Shown here: one piece after another, positions 35,537 through 43,727 of the stretch
How positions within the stretch are numbered: the first letter of the stretch is position 1
Layout of the letters: each line of letters starts with the position of its first letter
Origin: Verrucomicrobiaceae bacterium
Lineage (GTDB): Bacteria; Verrucomicrobiota; Verrucomicrobiia; Verrucomicrobiales; Verrucomicrobiaceae
Length of the DNA stretch: 64,000 bases
NCBI GenBank assembly: GCA_016713035.1
Contig: JADJPW010000011.1
Location: 67,132 to 131,131, forward strand
Reading direction: 5' to 3'
The notes under the pieces: generated by a model
Database searches by the model: none
What the model was told of the DNA's origin: nothing
Seen by the model: only the letters and a program-made list of their open reading frames with translations
Translations under genes and position numbers: made by a program

Positions 35537-36259
35537 ATGCAGTTCTATTTCCCCACTCATCTGAATCTCGGTAACGAACACAGCGAAGGCTTTCACCAGG
35601 AGCTCCTGCGTGGCCTCACTCACAAGCTCAATAACTTGCTCGCCGTCATTCAGGGATTCAGCAGCCTCATCCTCATGGCCGATGATCTCGATCCCAGTGT
35701 GATGGAAAACATGCAGCATATCAAAGAGGCATCCACCGGTGTCGGAGGACTCAGTGAGCGCATCCGCGCTGCTGGCGGCTGTGCCAAGCTCAGCCCGCAA
35801 TCCCTCTCGCTGAATGACTACCTGGGAGCAGTGGAGACCTCACTCATGGACCCCTCCCAGAAAAACGGCGTCGTTCTGGAGGCCGATGTGCAGCCCGGCT
35901 TACCGCCCGTCGTGGTGGACCCCAGCAAATTCAAAGAACTCCTCCTAGAGCTCCTCAAAAATGCCGCTGAAGCCGCCCAAAAAGGCGGAGGACGCTGTGC
36001 CCTGAAAATCTGTGGCCCAGGCACCATCACACCTGCGGAGCAACGCCGCGTGGACATCCTCGTGAGCAATACTGGCTCCACTATCCCGCCGGAAAAGATG
36101 CAGGACATCTTCCGCCCCTTTCACGGCTCCAAACCCAGCCACCACCTCGGGCTCGGGCTCACCATCGCTGCCATGCTAGCCCACCAAATGGGTATGCAGC
36201 TCGGAGTCGCCTCTGAAAACAACACCACGACCTTCTGGCTCAGTTGCCCGACTGCTTGA
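35537..36259 (+). CDS. soluble histidine kinase
   Basis: 240 residues with no signal or membrane helix. A short N-terminus is followed by a dimerisation box LLRGLTHKLNNLLAVIQG with His29 as phospho-acceptor, then a HATPase domain: ELLKNAAEA (N box), DIFRPFHGS (F box) and HHLGLGLTIA (G box), ending in FWLSCP. There is no sensor domain, so input must come from a partner. No response regulator is adjacent; the orphan regulator at 44989 is a possible partner but too far away to infer pairing. Confidence 0.87.
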   Translation: MQFYFPTHLNLGNEHSEGFHQELLRGLTHKLNNLLAVIQGFSSLILMADDLDPSVMENMQHIKEASTGVGGLSERIRAAGGCAKLSPQSLSLNDYLGAVETSLMDPSQKNGVVLEADVQPGLPPVVVDPSKFKELLLELLKNAAEAAQKGGGRCALKICGPGTITPAEQRRVDILVSNTGSTIPPEKMQDIFRPFHGSKPSHHLGLGLTIAAMLAHQMGMQLGVASENNTTTFWLSCPTA

Positions 36260-36380
36260 AGAAGCCAGATCGTCAGGCCTTTCTGACTTTCCATCCATAA
36301 TTATGCGCAAACACTGCGCTGGACGACGCAGCATGCCGAACGGAACATGCGCGAGCATGTCCAAATGGAGGCCAGATCGT

Positions 36381-37142
36381 ATGAAACACCTGCTTTTACT
36401 CCTCGCTCTCGTTTTCACCACACTCACTGCCACCACACAGGCAGAGACCATCAGCACACTGCGCGGCAAAAAGTACCTTGGCTGCAAAGTCGTCCGTGTG
36501 CATCCAGACGGCATCTCCTTTACGCATAATAGTGGAGCAGCGAAAATCCTCTTCACCGATCTGCCGTCCTCCATGCGCAGCAAATACGGATATAGTCCGC
36601 GCAAAGCCGCTGAGTACACCCGCAAGCTCGCCGATGCACGCAAAGCCGCCGCAGAGAAACGCCGCATCGCCGAAGAAAAAGCCAGCAAAGAAGCTGAAGC
36701 GGCCGAGTTCGAGGCCTTCATGAATGAGCACCGCGAAAACATGCGTCTCTTTGCCGAGGCACAGCAGCGTGCCCAGGCGCAGATGCAGGCCCAGGGAGCG
36801 GCTTGGCCCGTCGGGAACCTCACCGCAGTCACCGCATACCCGAATGTCTTCATCCCAGAGTTGCCGCCCATCCACGGCCCCGTCGTCGATGGAAAGGATG
36901 TCGTAAAGCACCGCCACGGCTGGGATAACATCGGCATCAATCCACTCGTCTATGGCTCCAGCGGCTACTATGTGCCCCCCAGTGGTGGACATGCCTTTTA
37001 CCCACCTGTATGGCCCGCGCTCGGCTATGCACGCCCAGGTTATGGCATCTCTTACGGCGTCCAGGGCCAGGTAGGCCTGGGAGGCGGTGTACAGCTCGGA
37101 GTCGGAGTGCGCGGACGTGTCACCGGCCGCTTCGGGCGTTGA
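36381..37142 (+). CDS. secreted protein with SHD1-like N-terminus
   Basis: 253 residues from ATG 36381 with signal peptide MKHLLLLLALVFTTLTATTQA. The segment GKKYLGCKVVRVHPDGISF and ILFTDLPSSMRSKYGYS is a small beta domain I have seen often at the start of verrucomicrobial secreted proteins. A charged helix (YTRKLADARKAAAEKRRIAE) comes next, then a Gly/Tyr/Pro-rich tail ending GVQLGVGVRGRVTGRFGR. Function unknown. The gene starts 121 bases after the histidine kinase gene. Confidence 0.75.
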   Translation: MKHLLLLLALVFTTLTATTQAETISTLRGKKYLGCKVVRVHPDGISFTHNSGAAKILFTDLPSSMRSKYGYSPRKAAEYTRKLADARKAAAEKRRIAEEKASKEAEAAEFEAFMNEHRENMRLFAEAQQRAQAQMQAQGAAWPVGNLTAVTAYPNVFIPELPPIHGPVVDGKDVVKHRHGWDNIGINPLVYGSSGYYVPPSGGHAFYPPVWPALGYARPGYGISYGVQGQVGLGGGVQLGVGVRGRVTGRFGR

Positions 37143-37273
37143 GCTGGCGTAGGGATGGCTTCCCCCATCAGCGCCATACTTTGCCCACATGGTTCATGTT
37201 CACCGCAATGTAGCATCACTTGGTTCTGCGGGTTCGAGTGAAGTGCTACGGTAAGCCAGACTATTTTTATATC

Positions 37274-37287
37274 CGACTTATAAGTCG
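37274..37287. promoter_or_regulatory. 14-base perfect palindrome, possible operator
   Basis: CGACTTATAAGTCG, perfectly symmetrical, 76 bases before the chosen start of the outer-membrane gene and next to AT-rich -10-like sequence (TATTTTTATAT). Seen once only. Confidence 0.5.
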
Positions 37288-37362
37288 ATGAACATAAGAT
37301 CACTAAAAATAGGCATTGTGTTTGTACCTCAAAACAAACTAAACTCACAAAACCACAACCAC

Positions 37363-38223
37363 ATGCCTATGCAATACACGAGCCCACTCCCACTCCTCCT
37401 CGCTGGAATAGCGTTTTGCACACAGGCTTTCGCGGGAGGGCCTGTCGCTAGCATCGCGAACTCTGCAAACGCCTCCATTGTTGATCCCGCTGTATCTGGT
37501 CCAAATGGCAAGATCGAAGGCATCTATGGAGCGATCAATAGCAACTATCTGCGTGGTGGAGCTGCTAGCTTCTCGCTACCTATGGGCCAACACTATGGCG
37601 CACAGATCGACGCGAGCTATCTTCGAGCATTTGAAGCGGACATCTATGGAGCTGGGGGGCACTTCTTCACCCGCAATCCAGCGAAAGGCCTTTTCGGTCT
37701 GGCTACCGGCTTCCAGCACAGCACCGACTTTACAGATGTGCTCGTCGGATTCGAAGGTGAGCTCTACCTTCGCCGACTGACGCTAGGTGCCTTTGTCGGT
37801 TACAATCACGCTGACTTACATGTCATTCCAGGCTTGATCCCAAACCTAGCGACCCAGATAGATTTTGTAGCTGTTCGGTTGTTCGCCACGGCTTATCTCA
37901 CAGAAAACCTCGCCCTGACGGCGGAATACCAAAATCGTTTCGAGCGGAATTTCTACCTCGCTCGTTTAGAGTATCTCACACCCATCAAGGGCATGGCCGT
38001 CTTTGTCGAAGGCGGCCTCGGTTATAATGATCACAAGTACATCATGGGTGGCTTGCGCTTCTACCTCGGTGGCAGTGGCTCACTCATCCACCGCCATCGT
38101 AATGATGACCCAGCCAACATCAATTCGGTGTTCACTGGCACTCACGGAGCAGCCCTCAGCAATACAAGGCCGACATCCGGCGCAGGAGGTCCTCCGCCAC
38201 CCCCGCCGCCTCCCCCACCGTGA
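37363..38223 (+). CDS. outer-membrane beta-barrel protein with polyproline tail
   Basis: 286 residues from ATG 37363 (MPMQYTS; ATG 37369 is an alternative) with signal peptide ending QAFA. The body is a run of beta strands (QHYGAQIDASYLRAFEADIY, RLTLGAFVGYNH, LARLEYLTPIKGMAVFVEGG), like small barrels. The barrel should end at GGLRFYLGG. A further about 45 residues follow, ending in an uninterrupted run of ten prolines just before the stop. Such a tail is unusual for a barrel and could extend into the periplasm or the medium. A terminator lies 28 bases downstream. Confidence 0.78.
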   Translation: MPMQYTSPLPLLLAGIAFCTQAFAGGPVASIANSANASIVDPAVSGPNGKIEGIYGAINSNYLRGGAASFSLPMGQHYGAQIDASYLRAFEADIYGAGGHFFTRNPAKGLFGLATGFQHSTDFTDVLVGFEGELYLRRLTLGAFVGYNHADLHVIPGLIPNLATQIDFVAVRLFATAYLTENLALTAEYQNRFERNFYLARLEYLTPIKGMAVFVEGGLGYNDHKYIMGGLRFYLGGSGSLIHRHRNDDPANINSVFTGTHGAALSNTRPTSGAGGPPPPPPPPPP

Positions 38224-38250
38224 GGCCCGTATCTCGTTTCCTTCATAGAA

Positions 38251-38279
38251 AGCTCCGCAAAACTGCGGAGCTTTTTTTT
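38251..38279 (+). terminator. intrinsic terminator
   Basis: AGCTCCGCA-AAAC-TGCGGAGCT followed by seven further T residues (eight in all). Clean 9-bp stem. Confidence 0.9.
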
Positions 38280-38563
38280 GGCCACTGCCCAGTTTCAGCC
38301 ACGCATAAAAATAGTGGCCAAACTCGAATGGAGGTCTGCTAAAAGCCATTTACGCGGAAAATCACCACCCTTGAAAAGGTGCCGCAGTGTCTTCGAGGGC
38401 ACTATGGGTGCTTTTTCGAGCTCGGAGGGCTTGGTTACTTTATGAGGAGACGTAGAAGAATCGCTGGATTTGCTTTTCTTCTCCATAAGTATGCCTCCAA
38501 CTGCGATGTGAGGCCGCCTGCCGCCTTGGCTGCCGCTTTGCGGGTTCTTCGACCACCCTAATC
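38280..38563. other. intergenic, nothing clear
   Basis: About 280 bases between the terminator and the molybdenum-carrier-like gene. No credible ORF or repeat. It probably holds the promoter of the next two genes. Confidence 0.5.
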
Positions 38564-39043
38564 ATGCCCTTTAAAATCTCCATCATCACCAGTTCCCGGA
38601 TCGGCGCGGATCGTGCCGCACTCGATTGGGCTCTCGCAAATGAAATGCCACACGGCGGCTGGTGCCCAGCGGGGATGCTCGCGAGCGATGAGCCACTGGA
38701 CCCGAAATATCGGCTCAAAGAAACCGCCACAGAGGCCCCGCTGGAGAGCGTGGAGTCGAACGTGCGTGACTCCGATGCCACCGTGGTCTTTACCCTGGGG
38801 CCAAAGGCTACCGGGCCTGCCCAAAAGGCCGTTTCCTACTCCAAGAAGCAGAAAAAACCCGTGCTGCATGTCCACCGTGCTGTGCTGGGTGCATCGGAGC
38901 GTGTCGTCGAGTTCCTCGATAAGCACTACATCCGCCGTCTGCATGTCACTGGCACCGCAGAGGCCGAGGAGGCTGGTGTGGGCGGTTTTGTCACCATGAC
39001 GCTCGACCGTGTGAAATCGACCATCGACCGCCGTCCAGGCTGA
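38564..39043 (+). CDS. putative molybdenum carrier-like protein
   Basis: 159 residues with a Rossmann-like nucleotide fold. Opening SIITSSRIGADRAALDWAL, then HGGWCPAGMLASDEPLDPKY and ATVVFTLGPKATGP match the family named putative molybdenum carrier (YpsA/LOG-like). Cytoplasmic. The ligand is not known for certain. The dtd gene starts 25 bases on, so they may be co-transcribed. Confidence 0.85.
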   Translation: MPFKISIITSSRIGADRAALDWALANEMPHGGWCPAGMLASDEPLDPKYRLKETATEAPLESVESNVRDSDATVVFTLGPKATGPAQKAVSYSKKQKKPVLHVHRAVLGASERVVEFLDKHYIRRLHVTGTAEAEEAGVGGFVTMTLDRVKSTIDRRPG

Positions 39044-39068
39044 TGGCCCTCACCCGCCGCCTTTGATC

Positions 39069-39521
39069 ATGCGTCTCGTCATCCAACGCGTGTCCGAAGC
39101 CTCTGTCACCATCGACGGAGCCATTACGGGCCAGATCGGCTCTGGATTGCTCATTCTCTGTGGTATTGAGGCCGTGGATACCGAGGAAGATGCCACTTGG
39201 CTGGTGCAGAAAGTCACGCAGATGCGCATCTTCGGCGATGCAGATGGGAAAATGAACCTCAGCGTCAAAGACACCGGTGGTGGCATCCTGGTGATCAGTC
39301 AGTTCACCCTGCATGCCAGTACGAAAAAGGGCAATCGCCCCAGTTTCATCCGTGCGGCGAGGCCCGAGCAGGCCATACCGCTCTACGAGCGCTTCCTCTC
39401 GCTGCTGGAGGCCGAGCTCGGTCGCCCTGTCGCTCGTGGCATTTTCGGAGCGGATATGAAAGTCGCCCTCATCAATGATGGCCCCGTGACGATCTGCATC
39501 GACTCGCAGGCGCGGGAGTGA
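39069..39521 (+). CDS. dtd: D-aminoacyl-tRNA deacylase
   Basis: 150 residues from ATG 39069 (MRLVIQRVSEASVTID). Motifs SQFTLHASTKKGNRPSF and NDGPVTICID are the two conserved active-site loops of DTD, with Thr/Gly-cisPro type geometry expected. It removes D-amino acids and Gly from mischarged tRNA. It follows the molybdenum-carrier-like gene closely. Confidence 0.95.
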   Translation: MRLVIQRVSEASVTIDGAITGQIGSGLLILCGIEAVDTEEDATWLVQKVTQMRIFGDADGKMNLSVKDTGGGILVISQFTLHASTKKGNRPSFIRAARPEQAIPLYERFLSLLEAELGRPVARGIFGADMKVALINDGPVTICIDSQARE

Positions 39522-39583
39522 GCCCCTGGCAGCAGTGCTTACGCATGAAATGACGAAATGAACCTGGAACAAATCAAACAGGT

Positions 39584-39740
39584 GACAGGATTAACAAGAT
39601 TACAGGATTATGCAGGATTTATCCTGGGAAACTCGGTCTGGTCACGGCGATTTCAAAGCTCTGCCCTTGCTGATGTTAAGCCGCTATCAAGTTACAAGCC
39701 GTTAATCCTGCATAATCCTGAAAATCTTGTTAATCCTGTC
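39584..39740. repeat. long inverted repeat built on GGATT units
   Basis: The left arm 39584-39619 and right arm 39704-39740 are inverted copies of about 36 bases (one small internal difference) with 84 bases between them. Inside each arm GATT or GGATT recurs about every 8-10 bases (GACAGGATTAACAAGATT). The element fills most of the 337-base gap between dtd and prfC. A related pattern lies at 51263-51410. Confidence 0.75.
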
Positions 39741-39858
39741 CTCATTTCTATCTGTACAATTGCATCATTTTGGTGCGCAAGCCCTGCCCTGGCAGGCCGT
39801 GGCATGGACCACATCTTGACCTGCCTGCCCGTCTGCGGCATGACAGCCGCCCCCTCTC

Positions 39859-41484
39859 ATGCCCAACGAAGCCCAAATCGCCCGCCGCCGCTCCTTCGCG
39901 ATCATTTCGCACCCGGACGCCGGTAAAACGACGCTCACCGAAAAGCTCCTCCTCTATGGCGGTGCCGTCGCACTCGCTGGCAGCGTGACCGCTCGCAAAA
40001 ACCAGCGTGCCACCACTTCCGACTGGATGGAGCTGGAAAAGCAGCGCGGCATTTCCGTCAGCTCCACCGTGCTCCAGTTCGAGTATAAAGATAGCATTGT
40101 GAACCTACTCGACACGCCGGGTCACAAAGACTTCTCCGAGGACACCTACCGCGTGCTCACCGCCGTGGATGCCGCCATCATGGTGATCGATGCCGGTAAA
40201 GGGATCGAGGCGCAAACACGCAAGCTCTTCGAAGTCTGCCGCCGCCGTGGCGTGCCCATCTTCACCTTCATGAACAAGCTCGACCGGCCCGCCCGCGAGC
40301 CTTTGACGTTGCTCGATGAGCTAGAGACTGTCCTCGGCATCGGTGCCTGCGCCATCAATTGGCCCCTCGGACTCGGCCAGCAGTTCCGTGGCGTCTATGA
40401 CCGCATCAAGCATGACGTGCATCTCTTTGAACGCACCGCACATGGTGCCTACCGCGCTCCAGAGAAAGTCGGCGGCTTGGATGACGACTTCGTGGCCAAA
40501 CACATCGCCAGCGATGCGCTGGAGCAGGCCAAAATGGAGATCGAAATGCTCGAAGGTGCCGGCCATGCCTACGATCGCAAAAAGATCGACCGTGGAGAGC
40601 TCACGCCCGTCTTCTTCGGCAGTGCGAGCAACAACTTCGGCGTGCAATTGCTCCTCGATGGCTTCCTCGATCTCGCTCCACCGCCTGCGCCGCGCATGTC
40701 CGCCGATGGCCGTATCATCGAGCCGACTCAGGAGGCCTTCTCCGGCTTCGTTTTTAAAATCCAGGCAAACATGGACCCGCGTCACCGCGACCGCATGAGC
40801 TTCATCCGCATCGTCAGCGGCAAGTTCGAGCGTGACATGCAGGTCACACACACTCGCACTGGCAAAACCGTGCGCCTCGCCAATTCGCAGAAGCTTTTCG
40901 CCCAGGACCGCGAGACCGTGAACGAATCCTACGCCGGTGACGTCGTCGGCATCGTCGGCAATTACGGCTTCGGCATCGGCGACACGCTTTCCACCGATCC
41001 GAAGCTCAAATACGACGAAATCCCGCGCTTCGCCCCGGAAGTCTTCGCTTTCCTGCACAACCCCAGCACCGCCCACTTCAAGCGCTTCCGCGAAGGCCTG
41101 GAGCAGCTCCTCAGCGAAGGTGTCGTGCAGCAATTCATCCAGCCACACGCGGGCCAACGCGTGCCACTCCTCGGTGCCGTCGGCCCCTTGCAGTTCGAAG
41201 TCGTGCAATACCGCCTGGAGAGCGAGTACAACGCCACTAGCCGCCTCGAACAAGCTCCCTACACCGTCCTGCGCTGGGTGCGCACGAAGGATGGCGGCAG
41301 CATCGAGGACTTCGACATCCCTGGTGGCGTCACCACCGCCCAGGACGCCGAAAATCGCTGGGTCGTCTTCTTCAGCGACCAATGGGCCATCAACTACTTC
41401 GAGCGCCGCAATCCCAACGCAGAGCTCTCCGAGATCCCGTGGGACGAGGTGGACAAAGCCGCCGCCGCCGCTGCTGCTGCATGA
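39859..41484 (+). CDS. prfC: peptide chain release factor 3
   Basis: 541 residues, close to the usual 529. GTPase motifs are SHPDAGKTT (G1), LLDTPGHKDF (G3) and FMNKLDR (G4), with RGISVSSTVLQF as the switch. Domain 2 and 3 marks are VFFGSASNNFGVQLLLDGF and GAVGPLQFEV. RF3 recycles RF1/RF2 on the ribosome after peptide release. The C-terminus carries an extra poly-Ala tail. It is preceded by the inverted repeat at 39.6-39.7 kb and converges on the GNAT gene. Confidence 0.95.
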   Translation: MPNEAQIARRRSFAIISHPDAGKTTLTEKLLLYGGAVALAGSVTARKNQRATTSDWMELEKQRGISVSSTVLQFEYKDSIVNLLDTPGHKDFSEDTYRVLTAVDAAIMVIDAGKGIEAQTRKLFEVCRRRGVPIFTFMNKLDRPAREPLTLLDELETVLGIGACAINWPLGLGQQFRGVYDRIKHDVHLFERTAHGAYRAPEKVGGLDDDFVAKHIASDALEQAKMEIEMLEGAGHAYDRKKIDRGELTPVFFGSASNNFGVQLLLDGFLDLAPPPAPRMSADGRIIEPTQEAFSGFVFKIQANMDPRHRDRMSFIRIVSGKFERDMQVTHTRTGKTVRLANSQKLFAQDRETVNESYAGDVVGIVGNYGFGIGDTLSTDPKLKYDEIPRFAPEVFAFLHNPSTAHFKRFREGLEQLLSEGVVQQFIQPHAGQRVPLLGAVGPLQFEVVQYRLESEYNATSRLEQAPYTVLRWVRTKDGGSIEDFDIPGGVTTAQDAENRWVVFFSDQWAINYFERRNPNAELSEIPWDEVDKAAAAAAAA

Positions 41485-41515
41485 GCCGAGTGCAGCGACT
41501 TCGCTGGATGCATCG

Positions 41516-42541
41516 TCATGCGATGCGTTTTTCCATCACGTAATCATCCATCACAAAACCGCCGCCGATGTCCGTGACGACATCCCCAGCGAAGGAGAAG
41601 CCCGCACGCAGATACGCACGGATCGCTGTGGCATTGTGTTTATTCACCCGCAGCCGCACCTGCGTGCAGCCTTGCTCCACCGCACGTTGCGCAGCCCAAT
41701 CTAGCGCCGCAGCCCCTAGACCGCGTCCATGCATCGTGGGCCGCAGATAGAGCTTATTGATGAAGAGCACGGGCTCACCGCTCACTCGCTCAAAGCTCAG
41801 ATAGCCCACCGCGCCATGCTCCTGCACCTCCATGAGGGCGAACCACACTCCGCGCTCGGCCATCTCTGCCGCCATGACGCGGGTATCATACCAGTGGCCC
41901 AGCATGTAGTCGATCTGTGCCACCGGGATGATGCCGGGGTAGCAGGCATGCCAGATCTCATGGGCGAGCGTCTGGATGATGGATAATTCCTCCCACAGGA
42001 TGCGGCGGATACGGGTGACAGGCGGCGCAGGTGCTGCGGGCAGTAGCGGCAGCCATTCTGCCAGATCCGCCGCAGGCAGATGCGCCTCGATCTCGCTCCG
42101 CACAGGCTCCACGATGCCCTCCGCGCGGATTTGCACATGATCCGCTGGGAATTCCGCCTCCGGCAGCAGCAGCCGTGCGAGCTGCCAGCAGGCCCACGCA
42201 CGCCACACGCGGAGTTCACGCTGCGGCTCATTCATCCGCGTGGCGTAATGCTGCCAATGCCGACGCGGATTGCCGATGAAGCTGCCCACGGGCCGATTCG
42301 CCAGCATCCACGCGATGGCGCGGTACGGCGGCGGAGCCGAGGCAGCCTCTGGCGGCACCGAGAGAGCTCGATTCAGCAGCAGCAGGCTTTTCGCTGGAAA
42401 ACCGGCCATCCACAGGCTCTGCGCATACAGCAGGCATGTCGCGTGAAAGGCCGCCCCACGCTCCGCCCCCAGCGCCGTGATGTCTGCCGCCGTGTACTCG
42501 CGTGCGGGTACAGGGAGATACGGGCAAGGCAGCAGATTCAT
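41516..42541 (-). CDS. N-acetyltransferase (GNAT) with extra N-terminal domain
   Basis: 341 residues from ATG 42539-42541 (MNLLPCPYLPVPAREYTAAD); the longer upstream frame runs back through queG on the other strand and is a shadow. Residues 1 to about 165 form a helical domain I do not recognise (FHATCLLYAQSLWMAGFPAK). From about 175 a GNAT fold follows, with FINKLYLRPTMHGRGLGAAA (acetyl-CoA loop GRGLG) and LRVNKHNATAIRAYLRAGF. It should acetylate an amine with acetyl-CoA; substrate unknown. Divergent from queG, 33 bases apart. Confidence 0.82.
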   Translation of the reverse strand: MNLLPCPYLPVPAREYTAADITALGAERGAAFHATCLLYAQSLWMAGFPAKSLLLLNRALSVPPEAASAPPPYRAIAWMLANRPVGSFIGNPRRHWQHYATRMNEPQRELRVWRAWACWQLARLLLPEAEFPADHVQIRAEGIVEPVRSEIEAHLPAADLAEWLPLLPAAPAPPVTRIRRILWEELSIIQTLAHEIWHACYPGIIPVAQIDYMLGHWYDTRVMAAEMAERGVWFALMEVQEHGAVGYLSFERVSGEPVLFINKLYLRPTMHGRGLGAAALDWAAQRAVEQGCTQVRLRVNKHNATAIRAYLRAGFSFAGDVVTDIGGGFVMDDYVMEKRIA

Positions 42542-42574
42542 CAGCAGAGGAAAAGAGGAATTGAGAAAACAGAC

Positions 42575-43630
42575 ATGCAAAAGAAGGATGGCGCAATGAT
42601 TGCCGCTGCTACCGCTGCTGAACTGAAAACCGCCCTCGCTGCCAAAGCGCGGGAACTGGGCTTCGATGACTGCCGCGTGGCCGTCGCCGCACCTGCGGCC
42701 CACCGTGCCCTCTATGAGTCCTGGATCAGCCAGGGCATGCACGGCGACATGGCCTGGATGGCGCGGAATGTGGAGCGCCGCAGTGATCCACGCCTCGTGC
42801 TGGAGGGGGCCAGGAGCATCATCGTCCTCGCATTCAGCTACTACCAAGGCCCAGGGCCGCAGAACGACTGGAAAATCGCCCGCTACGCCTGGAATGACGA
42901 TTACCACGACCTCATCGAAAAAAAGCTCCGCCAGCTCGAAGACTTCCTCACCGCCCACGGCGGCACCCAGCGGCGCTACGTCGATACAGGGCCCATTTTG
43001 GAGCGTGACTTCGCTAGTGAGGCCGGGCTCGGCTGGGGTGGCAAGAGCACCATGCAGATCCACCGCCGCATGGGCACCTGGTTCTTCCTCGCAGACATCC
43101 TCACCACCCTCGATCTCCCGCCCGATCCGCCCGCACGCGATCTCTGCGGAAAATGCACCCGCTGCATCGACGCCTGCCCCACCCAGGCCATCCTGGCACC
43201 GCGCCGGCTCGATGCCCGCCGCTGCATCTCCTACCTCACCATCGAAAACAAAGGCCCCATCCCCCTAGAGTTCCGCCGCGCCATCGGTGGCCGCGTCTAT
43301 GGCTGTGACGACTGCCTCGATGCCTGCCCGTGGAACCGTTTCGCGCAAATCTCCCACGAGGCGACCTTCCAGGCCCGTGAAAGCGTCTTCCGCATGCCCT
43401 TGCGAGATTTTCTCCAGCTCGATGACGACGCCTTTCGCGCCCTTTTCGCCAAATCACCCATCAAGCGCATCAAACGCCCCGCTTTCCTGCGCAATGTCTG
43501 CGTCGCCCTCGGCAACATCGGCACCAGCGCCGATCTACCCGCCCTAGATGCCGCCACGCACGATCCGCATCCCCTCATCGCCGAGCACGCCACCTGGGCC
43601 GCCGCAGAAATCCGCGCCCGCACCGCCTGA
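42575..43630 (+). CDS. queG: epoxyqueuosine reductase
   Basis: 351 residues from ATG 42575 (Met at 42596 is an alternative). Conserved N-terminal corrinoid-binding segments (ARELGFDDCRVA, WMARNVERRSDPRLVLEGAR), catalytic-Asp region RRYVDTGPILERDFA, then two 4Fe-4S clusters: CGKCTRCIDACPTQAI and CDDCLDACPWNRF. A C-terminal HEAT-like part follows. QueG reduces epoxyqueuosine to queuosine in tRNA. It overlaps nothing and is followed 97 bases later by fabF. Confidence 0.94.
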   Translation: MQKKDGAMIAAATAAELKTALAAKARELGFDDCRVAVAAPAAHRALYESWISQGMHGDMAWMARNVERRSDPRLVLEGARSIIVLAFSYYQGPGPQNDWKIARYAWNDDYHDLIEKKLRQLEDFLTAHGGTQRRYVDTGPILERDFASEAGLGWGGKSTMQIHRRMGTWFFLADILTTLDLPPDPPARDLCGKCTRCIDACPTQAILAPRRLDARRCISYLTIENKGPIPLEFRRAIGGRVYGCDDCLDACPWNRFAQISHEATFQARESVFRMPLRDFLQLDDDAFRALFAKSPIKRIKRPAFLRNVCVALGNIGTSADLPALDAATHDPHPLIAEHATWAAAEIRARTA

Positions 43631-43727
43631 GGCTCCCTCACGCACTCCGAATCGTCATTTCCCTTGCCCCGGTGTGCAAACCGTGTTCTCTCGCCCTCCA
43701 AATCCAACCCCTAATCAGCACACACTC

